A DNA stretch of 64,000 bases from Pelomyxa schiedti. Taxonomy: Eukaryota > Evosea > Pelobiontida > Pelomyxidae. The position numbers were made by a program, and so were the translations under genes. The stretch covers positions 46,292 to 110,291 of the forward strand of contig JAHLWZ010000602.1 in the NCBI GenBank assembly GCA_020536535.1. Direction: 5' to 3'. The notes below the pieces were generated by a model. It was not told the DNA's origin, did not search any database, and saw only the letters and a program-made list of their open reading frames with translations. The stretch's first letter is position 1, and every line of letters begins with the position of its first letter. Positions 43,130 through 54,562 of the stretch are shown piece by piece.

Positions 43130-43633
43130 ATGACGGATGACTTGCGGACGATGGCATTAGAACTTGAGAGTTTCATGCGGAGTATGTTGTCACTCATCAC
43201 ACGGGAGCTTCTCATGATGACTTTGTTTTGTGTTGGCGGTTTTTTTTTTTTTTGTTTTGTATTTGTAGTTGTAGTTGTTTGAGGAATTGTTGTTGGTTCC
43301 TTACGAGTTCTGTTGTGACAGTGGGGTGTAGATTTGGACAGCCAGTCACTTGGTGCGTTTTTGGAGGCTGCTAAAAGATTGGAGACTTTCTTGCAAGTTA
43401 AACAACGCGGTGGTCAAGACACTATGCGTCTTTATGTTAATGATGTATGATACCGACTTGGAGAGTTTATCATATATCTCAATGTTAATATCCTGTTATT
43501 CACGTGAATTAACAAACATTTTCCATTCTGATAGGAAATTGAGTATCTCACAAGACAGGTGAACTCTAGGAAGGCCCTTATATCTAAATACGAGAACCAA
43601 GTGCATGAATGGCAGACTCAAATCAAGTATTAA
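43130..43633 (+). CDS. Small coiled-coil protein, possible Mediator subunit 28
   Basis: Three short exons give about 70 residues: MTDDLRTMALELESFM, then LDSQSLGAFLEAAKRLETFLQ, then EIEYLTRQVNSRKALISKYE and NQVHEWQTQIKY. Donors GTATGTTG and GTTAAACA with acceptors GGGTGTAG and TCTGATAG keep the frame, though these choices are by eye. The order of a 'FL..A...E.FFLQ' helix followed by 'E...L..ELQRKDALI.KH...L..WQ' is the core pattern of Mediator head subunit MED28. The protein is much shorter than usual MED28 (about 150-180 residues), so either exons are missing or the subunit is minimal. It could be any short coiled coil. Confidence 0.42.
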
Positions 43634-44026
43634 TGCAGATATATGAAGGAGTTCTAATCTCATCAAATAGCAAATCAGTGGAGGAAATTAATTCCCTACT
43701 TCGTGCACCACACACAGGGGAATAGAATTCTAGTATCTTGACCAAATCCACAGGAAACCAAAGCCCAAATTACACATAGCACTATGGGTTTTCCTTGCCG
43801 CCAAAGTGTGCACCTCGCAACCAAATTCTTCCCTGATAGTGTAACCTAATATTTTTGTTCACCCACTGAGGGTCTCAATAACACTCGCAACAAGTCCATT
43901 TCTTTCAAGACCTTCTCGGAGTCTGTCTCTTTTTTGACCTTTGAAAAGCCGCAGAAAAACCGAAAATTGAAATCAAAAGAAGGGGAAAAGAATAATTTAA
44001 AAGCCAAACGAAAACAAAAAAAAAAG
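43634..44026. other. Intergenic region, no gene seen
   Basis: A 393-bp spacer between co-oriented genes, A-rich just before the next start. Short frames only; nothing supported. Confidence 0.45.
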
Positions 44027-45765
44027 ATGGCAGCAACACCTCTACTGGGTTCGTTAGTACTTTTTTTTTTTCGCATGACTGTGTCCATCTCACCACTTTT
44101 TTCTCACAATTAATACCTTGCTGGTCGTGGCTAACAAATTTTTTTCCCACAAAAAGACGATGATAGGATTTTGAGGAGGATTAGTTCTATACGAGTTGCA
44201 CTTGATTCAGCATCAGCCAAGCCGTTAAAGGTTGTTGCATTTGGGAGCGTATGCACTGACACATTCTGGTATTTTGATAAGGTACCTTTGTTGTCAAATT
44301 CCGTTTTAGTGTCAGTGTATATTTTGTCTTTATTTTCTTTCAAAGTGACTTCACGAGACGAGATATCTTATGTTTTTAAAACAGATTCCAATGGAGACCA
44401 AGGGGAAGGACCAGTTCTTCCGTTTGCAGTTGGGCTCTAAGGTCTGAATCACAAAGTCATTTCCATTGCTGTTAACTTTGCTGGAAAGATTCCTTGCCCT
44501 ACAATTGAGGACTCTACTGGAGGCAGTGCTGCCAATATTGCTTCTGGTCTTACAAAGCTTGGTTGCTCCACTACCCTCCTGGCAGCAATTGGTGAAGATA
44601 GCGTTGGAGCAAGTACAAAACCTTCCCCATTCCTCTTTATGGTTCTAACTTTAATCTGTTTCCAGTTGGTGTAAAGGAACTTAAGCACCGAGGAGTAGAT
44701 GTATCTGGAATTAGCCGCGTTCCAGGGAGATCTGATATGTCTACCATTGTTAGGATGAAGGGAGTCAATGACCGCACCATCTTCACCTTCAAGGTTGTCT
44801 TTACATCGCGCATCCTGAAGTAACTATTATAACAGGGGGCTGTTTTAACACCATCAACTGTTAAGGTATAACCTGATAAGCTCATCCTCTTTTCCTTTGG
44901 GGTAATGTTCTGTGCAGGCGGATCTCATTGTGGGAGCTGATCTATTTATGTGGTGCAGTGTTGCCAATAAGTTGGCAGTTGATGCTATCAAGCGCTGCAT
45001 TGCTGTGTGCAAAGCAAACAACATAAAAGTTGCTGCAGCGCCGTCAGAGGCCATGATTCGAACTCACCCTGCTGACATGTTGGAGCTTCTTGGAAGCACA
45101 CATCTCTTGTCCCTCAATGACGACGAGATCAAGCTGCTCACAAGTTGGTTTTACCAAGTTCTGTGCTTCCCCTCACGTATCACCAGATACAACCACTGTT
45201 CCCTCTGCCATTGTAAAACTTCTAAGGATGTTCCCACAATTGGAAGTTCTTCAAGTGACTCGAGGAAAGGTAGGCGTACCTGTCTGGGTGTGTATCATTC
45301 AAATTTTCACACAGGATCCTTCGCTCCTTATGTACCGACTTGGACCCGAAACTGTCCGCGTTGTCAAAACCACTCCTCCAGATGTCAAAATTCTGGATAA
45401 AACCGGCGCTGGTGACGCAGCATGTGCAGGTCTTCTCTTTGCCTACTTGAGGCGAGTAGCACCTGAAATGGCCGCCAAGTATTCAGCAACAACTTCAACT
45501 TCCAAGATCACAGGTTTCACTTCTCCTGTCCCTTTTGTTATTTTCTCTAACAACAACATTTCTTATAAACTACTTCCTTCTATGAACATAACAGCACGAG
45601 GAGCCGCGTAAGTCCCTATTATTTATATTTCCATTTCTTCTAACCATTCCCAGTGCCGGACTTCTCACAGAACCAGGCCTCATGCAAAAAATTGGTGAAT
45701 ATATTTTCGAGCAGTCTTCTTTCACTTCCTCATTTACCGAGCTTGACCGCATGCCAGACATCTGA
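44027..45765 (+). CDS. PfkB/ribokinase-family carbohydrate or nucleoside kinase
   Basis: The start ATG 44027 (MAATPLL) joins across a 120-nt intron to DDDRILRRISS and VVAFGSVCTDTFWYFDK. The next exons give METKGKDQFFRLQLGSK, then VNFAGKIPCPTIEDSTGGSA, and NIASGLTKLGCSTTLLAAIG (PfkB motif 1, GGS..N.A..L..LG). VKELKHRGVDVSGI, then ADLIVGADLFMWCSVANKLA and LRMFPQLEVLQVTRGK follow. Motif 2, DKTGAGDAACAGLLFAYL, contains the catalytic Asp (GAGD). The final exon ends near 45765. The family phosphorylates ribose, fructose, adenosine or other substrates using ATP. 'GKIPCPTIE..TGGSA.N.A' does not by itself decide the substrate. Confidence 0.8.
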
Positions 45766-45876
45766 AACACCATAAACTACAGCTCTCCCTAAAAAACAGA
45801 AGAAACACTTTTCGTTGTCCTTTAGTTTGGAGAAAAGAAAATTTCAACTTCATCTTGCTTTTTTTGGTTGACAATA

Positions 45877-47418
45877 TTACGCGCTAGGCCTCCAAGTTGT
45901 AATGTATACAACACCTTGTGGTTGATTGACATTTGGGGCAGGTCCGGCTCCAGTAAAGGCACCATGAAGGCCGCGGGCTTCGCACATCAGAGACCAGTGA
46001 CACAGGCCGATTCCGGCATCGAGGGATGTCATAAAACTGAGTTGGGAGTGAGTGAGGACAGAAGGAAGAGGATGGGATACTTGGCATCCGTGTAGAAGAA
46101 ATGGAATTCAGTTCCGGTGTACACAATTCTCCAGGCTTGTGTGTTGCGGCTGGAATTGATTTGATGGATGTGTTTGCAATGGGTTTTTTGTTGTGGGAGG
46201 GCACTTACGAGGAAGGTCCTACTCTCACGGCTTCAAAGCAGGCCTCATATGGTCCAGCTTTCTCACGTGTAAGAGGGGTTGAAAATGTTTGATAGAAGAA
46301 TAGTGTACTCCACTGAAAACGGCTGGTTGCGGATATGCTGGGGAGTATTGATGTTTGTAAGAGTTGCTTATTATTGAGTTGTATATTACCTGCTTAAAGG
46401 AAGCTTTTTCAATTCTTTTTTACCGAAAAAGCCACCAGTGTTGGAAAAGTGATACCCAACAGGTGACACTGCAGGAATAAACTCGGTTGCAGGAAGATTC
46501 ACCACTTTTGTCCAACTGTGTGTTTTGTGTGGGTTATCCATAGTAGTCAGATCAAAGCATTAGTCTCTTTTTTGTAAGGAAGGTACTCAACTGGTCTCTG
46601 TTGAATGTGCCTGCAAGCCATACAGTTCCTAAGTCCATTTGGGCAGCCCTTATCACCAAGTCCTCAAAAACAAATCCCAAGTCAATGAGCCCCCGTGGAT
46701 CCTTCGGTGACCCGGGAGCCATCCACTTCAGCAGAAGTCCTTCATCAAATCTCAGTGTTTCCACTGTCTGTAGTCCAGTAGCCACAGAACCAGAAGTTGG
46801 ACTAGAAGCAGAACTTGAACTTGTGGTTGAAGTAGAGGTAGAACCAGAGCCAGAAGCTTCAGTTGGAGTTGGAGTTGCAGTTGTTTCAGTTGCACTTGAA
46901 CCTGAAGCAGTACTTGTACTTGCAGGGCTGGGACTTGGAATAGCAGCAGTAGAAATGCAAGACCATTCCTTTGGAGCCGTTCCCACAATCCAAACTGAGG
47001 AGCCGCTGCCCTGAGGCCACCAGGACCCCGATTCCACCTTATCCAGTACATGGACCCCCAACTTGCTGCCAAAAACGGGCCCGGGCCTGGCCGACGCCGC
47101 AGTTGCACGAGCCTGCAGATCTGAGACCTTCTCGGGCTCGATCGGCAACCGCGAGTTGAAACTGCGGACCGACCGCCTGTTCTTTATTGCCGTTTCGACG
47201 TCGTCTAGATGCTTCATGCTCTCGGCCCCATCATCAGATTTGGGTGCCGGCGGGGCTGCACTTTCTGAAGATTCTGAGGCTGTTGTGGTTGCTGCAGCTG
47301 ATGCTGTTGCTGTTGATGTTGCAGATGGTGTTGGTGTTGGGGAAGTGGAGGGGTCTGTGGACGAAGTAGTAGTAGGGGCATCGGAATTATGGGACGTGGA
47401 GGAAGTGGAGTCAGACAT
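45877..47418 (-). CDS. Nitroreductase-like protein with low-complexity insertion
   Basis: Starts MSDSTSSTSHNSD at 47418. After a Ser/Thr/Ala-rich leader comes VETAIKNRRSVRSFNSR, the nitroreductase FMN-binding 'RRSVR.F' start. SSVWIVGTAPKEW is then interrupted by about 50 Ser/Thr/Ala/Pro residues before FDEGLLLKWMA. LGFVFEDLVIRAAQMDLGTVWLAGTFN matches the family's 'G...E...L.A...GLGT.WLGG'. Later exons carry FIPAVSPVGYHF, GPYEACFEAVRVGPSS and QAWRIVYTGTEFHFFY. The last exon is LDAGIGLCHWSLMCEARGL, with the stop at 45877-45879. This order resembles the TM1586-type nitroreductase branch, in which two half-units fuse. It is probably an FMN oxidoreductase; the substrate is unknown. Confidence 0.75.
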
Positions 47419-47714
47419 CGCGGTTTCGGTTTGCTTGTTTTGTTGTTTTGTATTGTCATTTTGTTGACAACAAGATATTATGATAAAATCTGATAATGTT
47501 TACCTGGAGTTCCGAAGCTCGCAATGTTCCAGATGGTTGCAAAGACATCTCACAGGTGGGTACAACCGGATACCTTCGACGCCCTGCAATGCTGATGTTG
47601 AAGTTCCAAAAAAGTTCCCCCAAGCTTGTCCAACTTGCCCCAACTTTTTCCCATCTCCAGCCCCACACAAAGGAACAACTTTTCAAACAAAAAACCCCAA
47701 CCATCAAACAACAG

Positions 47715-50700
47715 ATGCAAAACAGCGGTGGTGCCGCTACTCCCACAAGCCCGTCGTCGCAGCAGCCGCCGCGCACCTTCCCGCCCCAGGCCAGCGGGGC
47801 GCTGTCCAGCACGCCCCCCACGTCGCCGCTGACCCCAGCCACCCCCGCTCCCTTCCCCCTCTCCCCCTCCTTCACCTCCCCAGCCACCCCCGCCAGCCCT
47901 TTTCTCTTCCAGTCCCCGCCCCCGGCCCCGTCCTCCTCCCCCTCCCCATCGCCATCGCCGCCCCCTTCTTCGTCTTCGTCTTCGTCTTCGTCCTCGTCCT
48001 CGTCCGCGGCCTCGGCCTCGCTCTCCGCCTCGCCCACGTCGCCCCACACAGGGCGAGGCGCCGCGAGCAGCAGCCCCACCGGGACGGTGACGGCGTCTGG
48101 GACGCCGCTGGGGGGCCGTCGGCCGCGGACGCCGCCGCTGGGGCCCCTGCACAGCCCCCACAACACCGGGCTGCTGGAGCCTGCCTTCCAGTCGTCCGGC
48201 TTCGCGGCGCACAGCACGCCGTGCTCCGTCCCCCACGTCTCTGTCTCGCCGACTCGCCCTGTGCTCTCCACGCCGAATGCAAATGCAAATTCAAATGCAA
48301 CTGCGGTGACGGGGAGCCCAAGGGAATACATTTGCTATGTATGCGGAAAGAAGGACCACCTTTATGGGAAGTGTGAGGGGTTGACTCCCATTGGCGACGT
48401 ATTGGAAGAGTTGAGGCAGAATTTATGCTGTAAAACTCTACCTGAGTCGTTTCTCAAGGTATTATTTTTACTTGTCTCCCTTTGCTTTTCCATCCTCTGT
48501 ATCTTCCATCCTCATCCTTTTTTTCCACAGAAATTGCGCTCTTTGTGTGAGAATCCTGGCAACATTGACTATTGCCATCAAATTGTGGAGCATCTTCTTC
48601 ACAACAAACTACCAAGAGAGAAACTTGCAGCTGAGGTGGATATCATCAACAAAGCACCCAGGGAGAAACTTGCCGCAGAAGTGGATGCCATCAACCAAGT
48701 ACACAGGGAGAAACTTGCAGTTGAAGTGGGTGTCTGTCTCCAGCCAACCAGTTCTCAATTTTCAGAATCGTTTCTGACGTACCAAAGGAGAGTGGCACTT
48801 AATCAGTCTTTTTTAATGACGCTTCCCCTGTGGATTCAATTCAATATTGAGGCATGTGGTCTGTCCACACAATTGCAGTCCTTGATAGAGACAAATGACA
48901 GCAAAGCCTTAGAAAGGCTGTTCAGGCCCAGGACGACGAACCTGGACACGGGGCATCTTGGATATTCTGGCATATATGGCTCACTTTCGGCATTACTCTC
49001 GGCGAAGATAACTGAATCAAAGGATAACCCCCCTACCTTGAGTTTGAACCGAGTAAATTGGCGCCATGGAAGCAGGCTAGATCGCAAAATTAAGCCAGAA
49101 AGCTGTTTGCACATTTCCGGAAAAATTTCAGCTGCACTTGGAGAGAAACTAATAATGGCGCCATGTTCTGTGGAGATTCTTGGGCACAAGTATTCATTTC
49201 TATGTGCAAAACAAGGAAAGAAGAGCAATGAGATATCTTTGATTTTCATTTGTGAACAAGATGCACGAATGACTTGTGACGAAGTTGAAATATCAGTTTC
49301 ATCTTCTCTTTGTAATTTTTTTTATAGATACGAGAATGGCATATACCCAATGAATTTAATAACACTATGGCGCTTTCAAAGTGGTGCTCCCGTTTTCAGC
49401 TGATGCTATCTTCAACTACACCTTTTGAAATTAAGGACCCAGTGGCCGTACGATTAAGTTCGGCTAAGAAAAACTTACAGTTTATGCAGCACATTTCCAT
49501 TGGTAACGATATCTGCGCAAGGAATGATTCCAAGGCTCTCTTAACTGATGGCATTAGTCCAGGACCTGAATGGTTGTTTAGACAAGTCCAAACTTCGCTC
49601 GGATTCTCTAGGACACCTTTCGTTTTGCAGTTCAGACTGGGATCAGCTAAGGGTTGCCTCTACTTAGATAAAAAGCAGCCCAATATTTGTATGTAATTTT
49701 ACAGCGAAAGGTTTATAAAACTTACATTACTTAGGTTTGGTGCCCTCACAAGTGAAATATCACTACTCCAATGACCCAAAAACTTGGGCTTTTCCTTGCT
49801 GTGGTCCTATTGACTTTGAACTGTGATACGAACAAGAACACCAATAATATTGCTGAACTTAATTGTAGATGTAACTATTCTCGTGATAGCGGACCTGGAC
49901 ATCTAAACCAAGAAAGTATCATGGCCCTGGAGGCACAGGGCGTCCCATTTGAGGCACTTGTATCATTGCTGCAGGAGGTAAGCTAGTGAACTTGTTTTAC
50001 TTTCTTAATTGGTGCAGGAGGAAGATGACATTGCAGGATTACCGTTTTTAGATGCCCACCAACTAATGCGGAAGTACCGCTATTTACGTGACGATCCATT
50101 TAATAGTGATGCATCAAAACTGTATCATATGCTTGATGCGGGTTTTGATATTGATCATCCCATTGTTCGGTTTTTTATTAAAGCACTGCAAGAGGTGATG
50201 TAGTCAAACTGACATTTACATAAACTAACTTGGCCTAGGGTGAAGTCACTTTCCTTAAAGAAAAACACAATATTACCGTTAAAAAATCAAGGCATCTCAT
50301 GGCAGTGGCTGATCCCACCCGCACATTACCACCCAACTGCATATACTGCTCCATTACTGGGTACGAAGGCTCGCAAGCCGATTTGCCTATTGGGGAGCTC
50401 TCTGGCCCAGTTCTCATCTCAAGGTTAGTTGCATAAAGAGGATCCACAACGGTTCTTAAAATTGAGAAAAAGGTCTCCCTTAAATGTGCCTCAAGACATG
50501 AAGATTTTTCAAGCCACGTCAAATGAGGAGCTCAAAGCATTAGGTGCCATGGATTGTGTCATATTTTCGACACATGCTGATTGCCATTGCTCGCCCATTT
50601 CTGAACTTTCTGGTTCTCTCTCTTCCCCTTTTCCTAGCTAAAACCTAAGCAGGAGGGGACTATGATGGTGACGCAGGTCAGTGGCTTTTCCAAAAAAATC

Positions 50701-52136
50701 GGTCACTGACACAGTAATAGTATTCATATCCTGGGACACGCGTTTGCTTGAACATTTTGCCCCTTGTCCAAACCATCACCCAGCAGGAGATATCCCACTT
50801 GAACCCACCTTCACGGCAATGATCAAGGAGTTCCAACACTCACAAGCAATGTGTGTCTGGCTTCAAGCAATAGAAAGATCTGATCTTGGGAGGATAGCTT
50901 TTTACCAAGTACATCATCTTGTAGTTCTCTTACTATTAGTTAACACCTGACCAAGTATTGTGTTGCTGATGAAAAAGGCTTTGGACATCCAGATTCTTTG
51001 CAGCTGGGGTTCTGGCGATCTAAGGCGGTTGACGCCCCTAAGCAGGTTCAAATCTGAACTTTGTGAGTGACTGGGATCACCAACGAGAAAAAAAGGGTTA
51101 TAGAATTCCAAAGATCACCATGAAAGATGTCCGTCCCCCAGATTGGTACAACAGAATTCATGATAAAAGTACATCCCAGGCGAGAGTCTCAGATAGTTAC
51201 AATGGCAGGGTTGCAAATTACTTGAAGGCCATTGACCCAGAGACCTTCACTTCCCCCAAGTTCCCCGAAATCCCCTTTGGGCAACAGGATCCTGATACAG
51301 CATTGGATCTATTTGTGCCCGATCCCGCTATTCGTCAGGTTCTAGAGTGTGAAGTCCGTACAATTTTGTCAGAAATAAACCATAAGGTGCTTCTTCATTT
51401 TCATATTGCTTAAAGTCATGTCATGCAGTTTGCCCGAGCAATTGACGCCAAGGCAGACCCCAAAGTAAAAAGTGATATTTCCACCGAGCTGAACCAAAGA
51501 ATTTTGCAATTAATGGACTCTAAGAGCCCAAAAGGGCCTGCCTGCTGGGACCTTGGATGGGACATGGCCGTTGGAGCGGCCCTTCTTACAGTTAATGAGA
51601 AAATGTGCGCACAGAGACAAAAGCTGCAAAAAGCAGTATGGTTGGCTTTTCCTGAACTACTGTGTGCCGTCAAAGCGTACGGTGTGGTCAGGCGGATGCA
51701 ACAGAGTTCAGCATATACTGGAAATATACTCCGTGTACCTTTTATGAGAATTCCCCGTCACTTACAGACAAGAAAACTAGCACCAGCAAGGCCTCCCCGC
51801 TCTAGCACTACAATCACCAGCCCAACAACTACAACTGTAACATCCTCCCCCACCGCGATCACACCAACACCCTCAGTTGATTCCGGTGTGAATTCTACAA
51901 CAAGTGCCGAATCAAGCCCAACAACACTCCAAAGAAGTACCCATGAAATACAGACGCAACCACCACAATCTGCACCTGCAGCCCAGAACTCACTTCCAAA
52001 TACCATTCCAACACCAAATGTAGAAAGTGTGACACCAACGCAACAAGCAACCCAAAATGCAAATCCTTCCGCACATGCTTCTGTTGTGACCTTCAGACCT
52101 GAGGCCACAACTCAGCAACTTCCTCAAAACATGTGA
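47715..52136 (+). CDS. RNAi-type RNA-dependent RNA polymerase with N-terminal zinc knuckle
   Basis: The start is taken as ATG 47715 (MQNSGGAATP). An in-frame ATG at 47496 would extend it, but the 5' space then becomes very small. The leader is GC-rich Ser/Pro sequence. A CCHC zinc knuckle (CYVCGKKDHLYGKC, 48333-48375) follows, then a three-fold 15-residue repeat (REKLAAEVDAINQ-type). The RdRP region starts around 49000: SVEILGHKYSFLCA, then CDEVEIS joined to IREWHIPNEFNNTMALSKW and DPVAVRLSSAKKNL. FVLQFRLGSAKGCLYLDKK, GHLNQESIMALEAQGVPFEA and IGELSGPVLISR joined to SPLNVPQDMKIFQA follow. The catalytic loop GGDYDGDAGQW (DYDGD at 50659-50673) matches DxDGD of QDE-1/RDR/EGO-1 enzymes. The C-terminus is Ser/Thr/Pro-rich. 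The role is making double-stranded RNA for silencing. Confidence 0.88.
48612..48733 (+). repeat. 45-bp in-frame tandem repeat in the RdRP gene
   Basis: Two full units and one partial unit of 45 bp (48612-48656, 48657-48701, 48702-48733) encode REKLAAEVD-centred helices. They differ at several bases, so the duplication is not brand new. They sit between the zinc knuckle and the polymerase core and predict a short coiled spacer. Confidence 0.8.
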
Positions 52137-52426
52137 TACTAATGGAAAAGAAAACTTTTTTCTAATTTTGCAACAAATTCCTGTGTCGACACCCTGCCCG
52201 TTTCCCCACCAAGTCATTGGGAAGACTCAACTTAGTTTTAACCCACCAGGAATGAAACTAAGCTTAGTATACTAGTTCCGTGTACGAAATTCGGCACCCA
52301 AATACTGAAAATAGAAAGAAACTTTCTGGCTATGTCAACCGGTGAATAACAAAACACGAGAGGTGCCAGGCAAAACACCCAAACAAAACCACAAAAAATA
52401 CAATCGACTGCCTGTAAGAGTTAGAG

Positions 52427-53422
52427 ATGGAAATCGATTTGTTTGCTGAAGAAGTTCGTGTTTCGAGTTGTAGAAATGAATTAGCTTTTGTGACAGGAAC
52501 ACACCCTCGTTGTGGCTCTAACAGGTAGAAAACTGTAAAAATTTTTGGTTTTTCATTATTTTTTGTTACTATTATTTCTTTTTTTTCCCTTTTTTCCTTT
52601 TACGTGTCGACTAATTGCAACTACGCAGTCATGTTAAACTGCTCTCTGTGTATATTTTGCAGTGGATTGTGGAGTACACGACTGCCCCTAGCATGAGGGG
52701 ATGCATGCGTGCATGTACTGATTCTTTACTGCTTTCTTTCATATTTTTCTGAACAAACCAAAACAATCAATCAAACAAAAGTACATAGGGGACAGCTTGG
52801 ATACTTCCACTGTCAGATAAATAACAGAGGACATGCCGCACTTGTTAGCATAGGCCCGTTGGGCGCTACATGGGAGGACTTTGTTAAATCACTTCCTCCG
52901 ACTCAGTGCCTATTGTCTCTGGCAAACATGACATTATCACGGAGTGTTCAGAGAATGTACTATGTATCCTGGACCCCAGATGATGCACCAGTGAGGCAAA
53001 AGGTGTCGTGTGCAGCACTTACCAACGCATTCATTCGCGGACTGGTCTGTGGCGGATACCTACCAAAGCAGGTACAAGCCTCATCAGCCCAACAGTTAGT
53101 AGACCTTTTCCAGTCGGAAACTGTGCTATATGAGGTTCTTTTCCTCCCTACAAGCTTTCCAAATGTTCTGATAAACATCTTCAGAAGAGACGGAGAGATG
53201 AAGGCCTACTATGAAACAACACACAATATTTTGGCAATTGTAAAAAAAAAAAAGAACAAACCTGTATGGACAATTTTTTTTTTGGTTTGGCATTGACACT
53301 GGCATTTGCATTTACATTTACTGGCTGCCGCTGAGTACTGTGCTACCAGCCAGCTGCACATGGTTCCTATACGTCCGGGTGCACCCCAAGGCCCTTCGGA
53401 GATCTGCGTTCACTTCAAATAA
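52427..53422 (+). CDS. ADF/cofilin-homology protein
   Basis: The likely first exon starts MEIDLFAEEVRVSS at 52427. The ADF-H core follows after one or more unresolved introns: GQLGYFHCQINNRGHAALVS, ATWEDFVKSLPPTQCLLSLA and VQRMYYVSWTPDDAPVRQKV, then SCAALTNAFIRGLVCGGYL. The 'ATFEDFV..LP', 'F..W.PD.AP...KM.YA.....' pattern is that of cofilin, including the long actin-binding helix (VRQKVSCAALTNAFI). A further stretch (FPNVLINIFRRDGEMKAYYE) and a last exon ending QGPSEICVHFK (stop 53420-53422) add a tail not usual in short cofilins. It should bind actin monomers or filaments. Boundaries of the first introns are uncertain. Confidence 0.7.
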
Positions 53423-53692
53423 CGAACGTGCATCTTCTATTTTGTTTTGTTCATGGGTTCATTTTTCTTTTTTTTTCTTCTTATCGCTAACACGACCCCG
53501 TCGCAGGTAACGCATGTCACATCAATTAAATTAATTGACAACAAAACCCGTTGTTGAACAATTAAACCACAATTCAAAACAAACAACCAGACCAAACAGC
53601 ACGCCCACGCACAGCCACTTAAGATCCATCCTTTTTTTGTTTTTTCCCTTATTCCCAACAACAAACAAAGTCGATCTACAATCACCACTACG

Positions 53693-54495
53693 ATGGCTGT
53701 ATTGTGCAGGGATGAAATCTTGAGGGCGCTCGAAGCTGGGTGCGTTCTAACGCTCCTTTCAAATCTTTGAAACATTTAATATTTTCGTAATACACAAAAA
53801 AAAAGCTCCACTCACACCATATCTTGTATATCTCAGGGACATTGCTATCTCGCCTTTTGATCCAGCTAATGTTGGACCCGCAAGGTCTAATTCTTATTTT
53901 CTCCCTTCCATTGCACTTAATTGCTGCAGTATCGATCTCACTCTGGGTACGGAGTTCCGATACTTCAACAGGGCTCCTACAGTGATAAAAGTGCGAGAGG
54001 AAACAAATTACAAAGATTTCTCAGAGAAGGTCGCACTTAGCACGAACACTACACGTAACTAATTTTTTTTGCTAATAGGTAACCATCCCAGAAGATGGGG
54101 TTTTCCTACTACTGCCAGGACAATCCTGTCTTGCTATTACGAAGGAAAGTATTAAACTTTCTCCTTCTATTTGTGGGTTATTAGGTACATTCTCTGTGCT
54201 TTTAACCCTTTAGTGACCTTGTAAGAGGGTAGATCACGATTTGCCAGACTAGGACTGTTTGTTCATATTACTGCCTCTTTTATTAATCCCGGAATTGCCA
54301 ACAGACAAGTGTTAGAAATCTACAACTCCTCCAGTGTAAGACCCACACAATCAACACGTGGTAGTAATATCAAACAAATACAATTCACAGCTGGCTATGG
54401 AACTGTACCCAGGCACCAAAATCTGCCAGTTTGTGTTCCTTCTTATGAAAGGTGCTGCCACTTACTCAGGAATCTTCCGCGAGAATTCACTCTAG
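53693..54495 (+). CDS. dcd: dCTP deaminase, Dcd type
   Basis: Exons join as MAVLCRDEILRALEAG / DIAISPFDPANVGPA / SIDLTLGTEFRYF... / VTIPEDGVFLLLPGQSCLAI / LSPSICGLL / GRSRFARLGLFVHITASFIN / QVLEIYNSS / LAMELYPGTKICQFVF, ending FRENSL at 54493-54495. These are the signature blocks of the trimeric Dcd/dUTPase-like fold. Present are the 'PAS.DL.LG.EFR.F' start, the nucleotide-binding GRSR..RLGL, the HITA loop, and LEI with the catalytic Glu. It converts dCTP to dUTP, possibly also to dUMP. Six or seven short introns show it is a nuclear gene, not contamination. Most animals, fungi and plants use dCMP deaminase instead, so a bacterial or archaeal origin is likely (inference). Confidence 0.86.
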
Positions 54496-54562
54496 ACTTT
54501 CATCCCTCCAGTCAAGAACATTTGAGAAAAAAAATGCGATTCATTTTATTCATTTATTCTTA

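Noticed and set aside
46601-47467. Plus-strand Val/Glu/Ala-rich frames opposite the nitroreductase
   Set aside because: Antisense of low-complexity sequence; the minus strand carries nitroreductase motifs.
47456-48331. Minus-strand Asp/Glu- and Arg-rich frames opposite the RdRP leader
   Set aside because: They mirror the Ser/Pro-rich coding sequence; the plus strand continues into a zinc knuckle and RdRP.
47715-52136. Argonaute/Piwi assignment for this gene
   Set aside because: No PAZ or Piwi catalytic tetrad was found, while the DYDGD loop and flanking blocks fit an RdRP.
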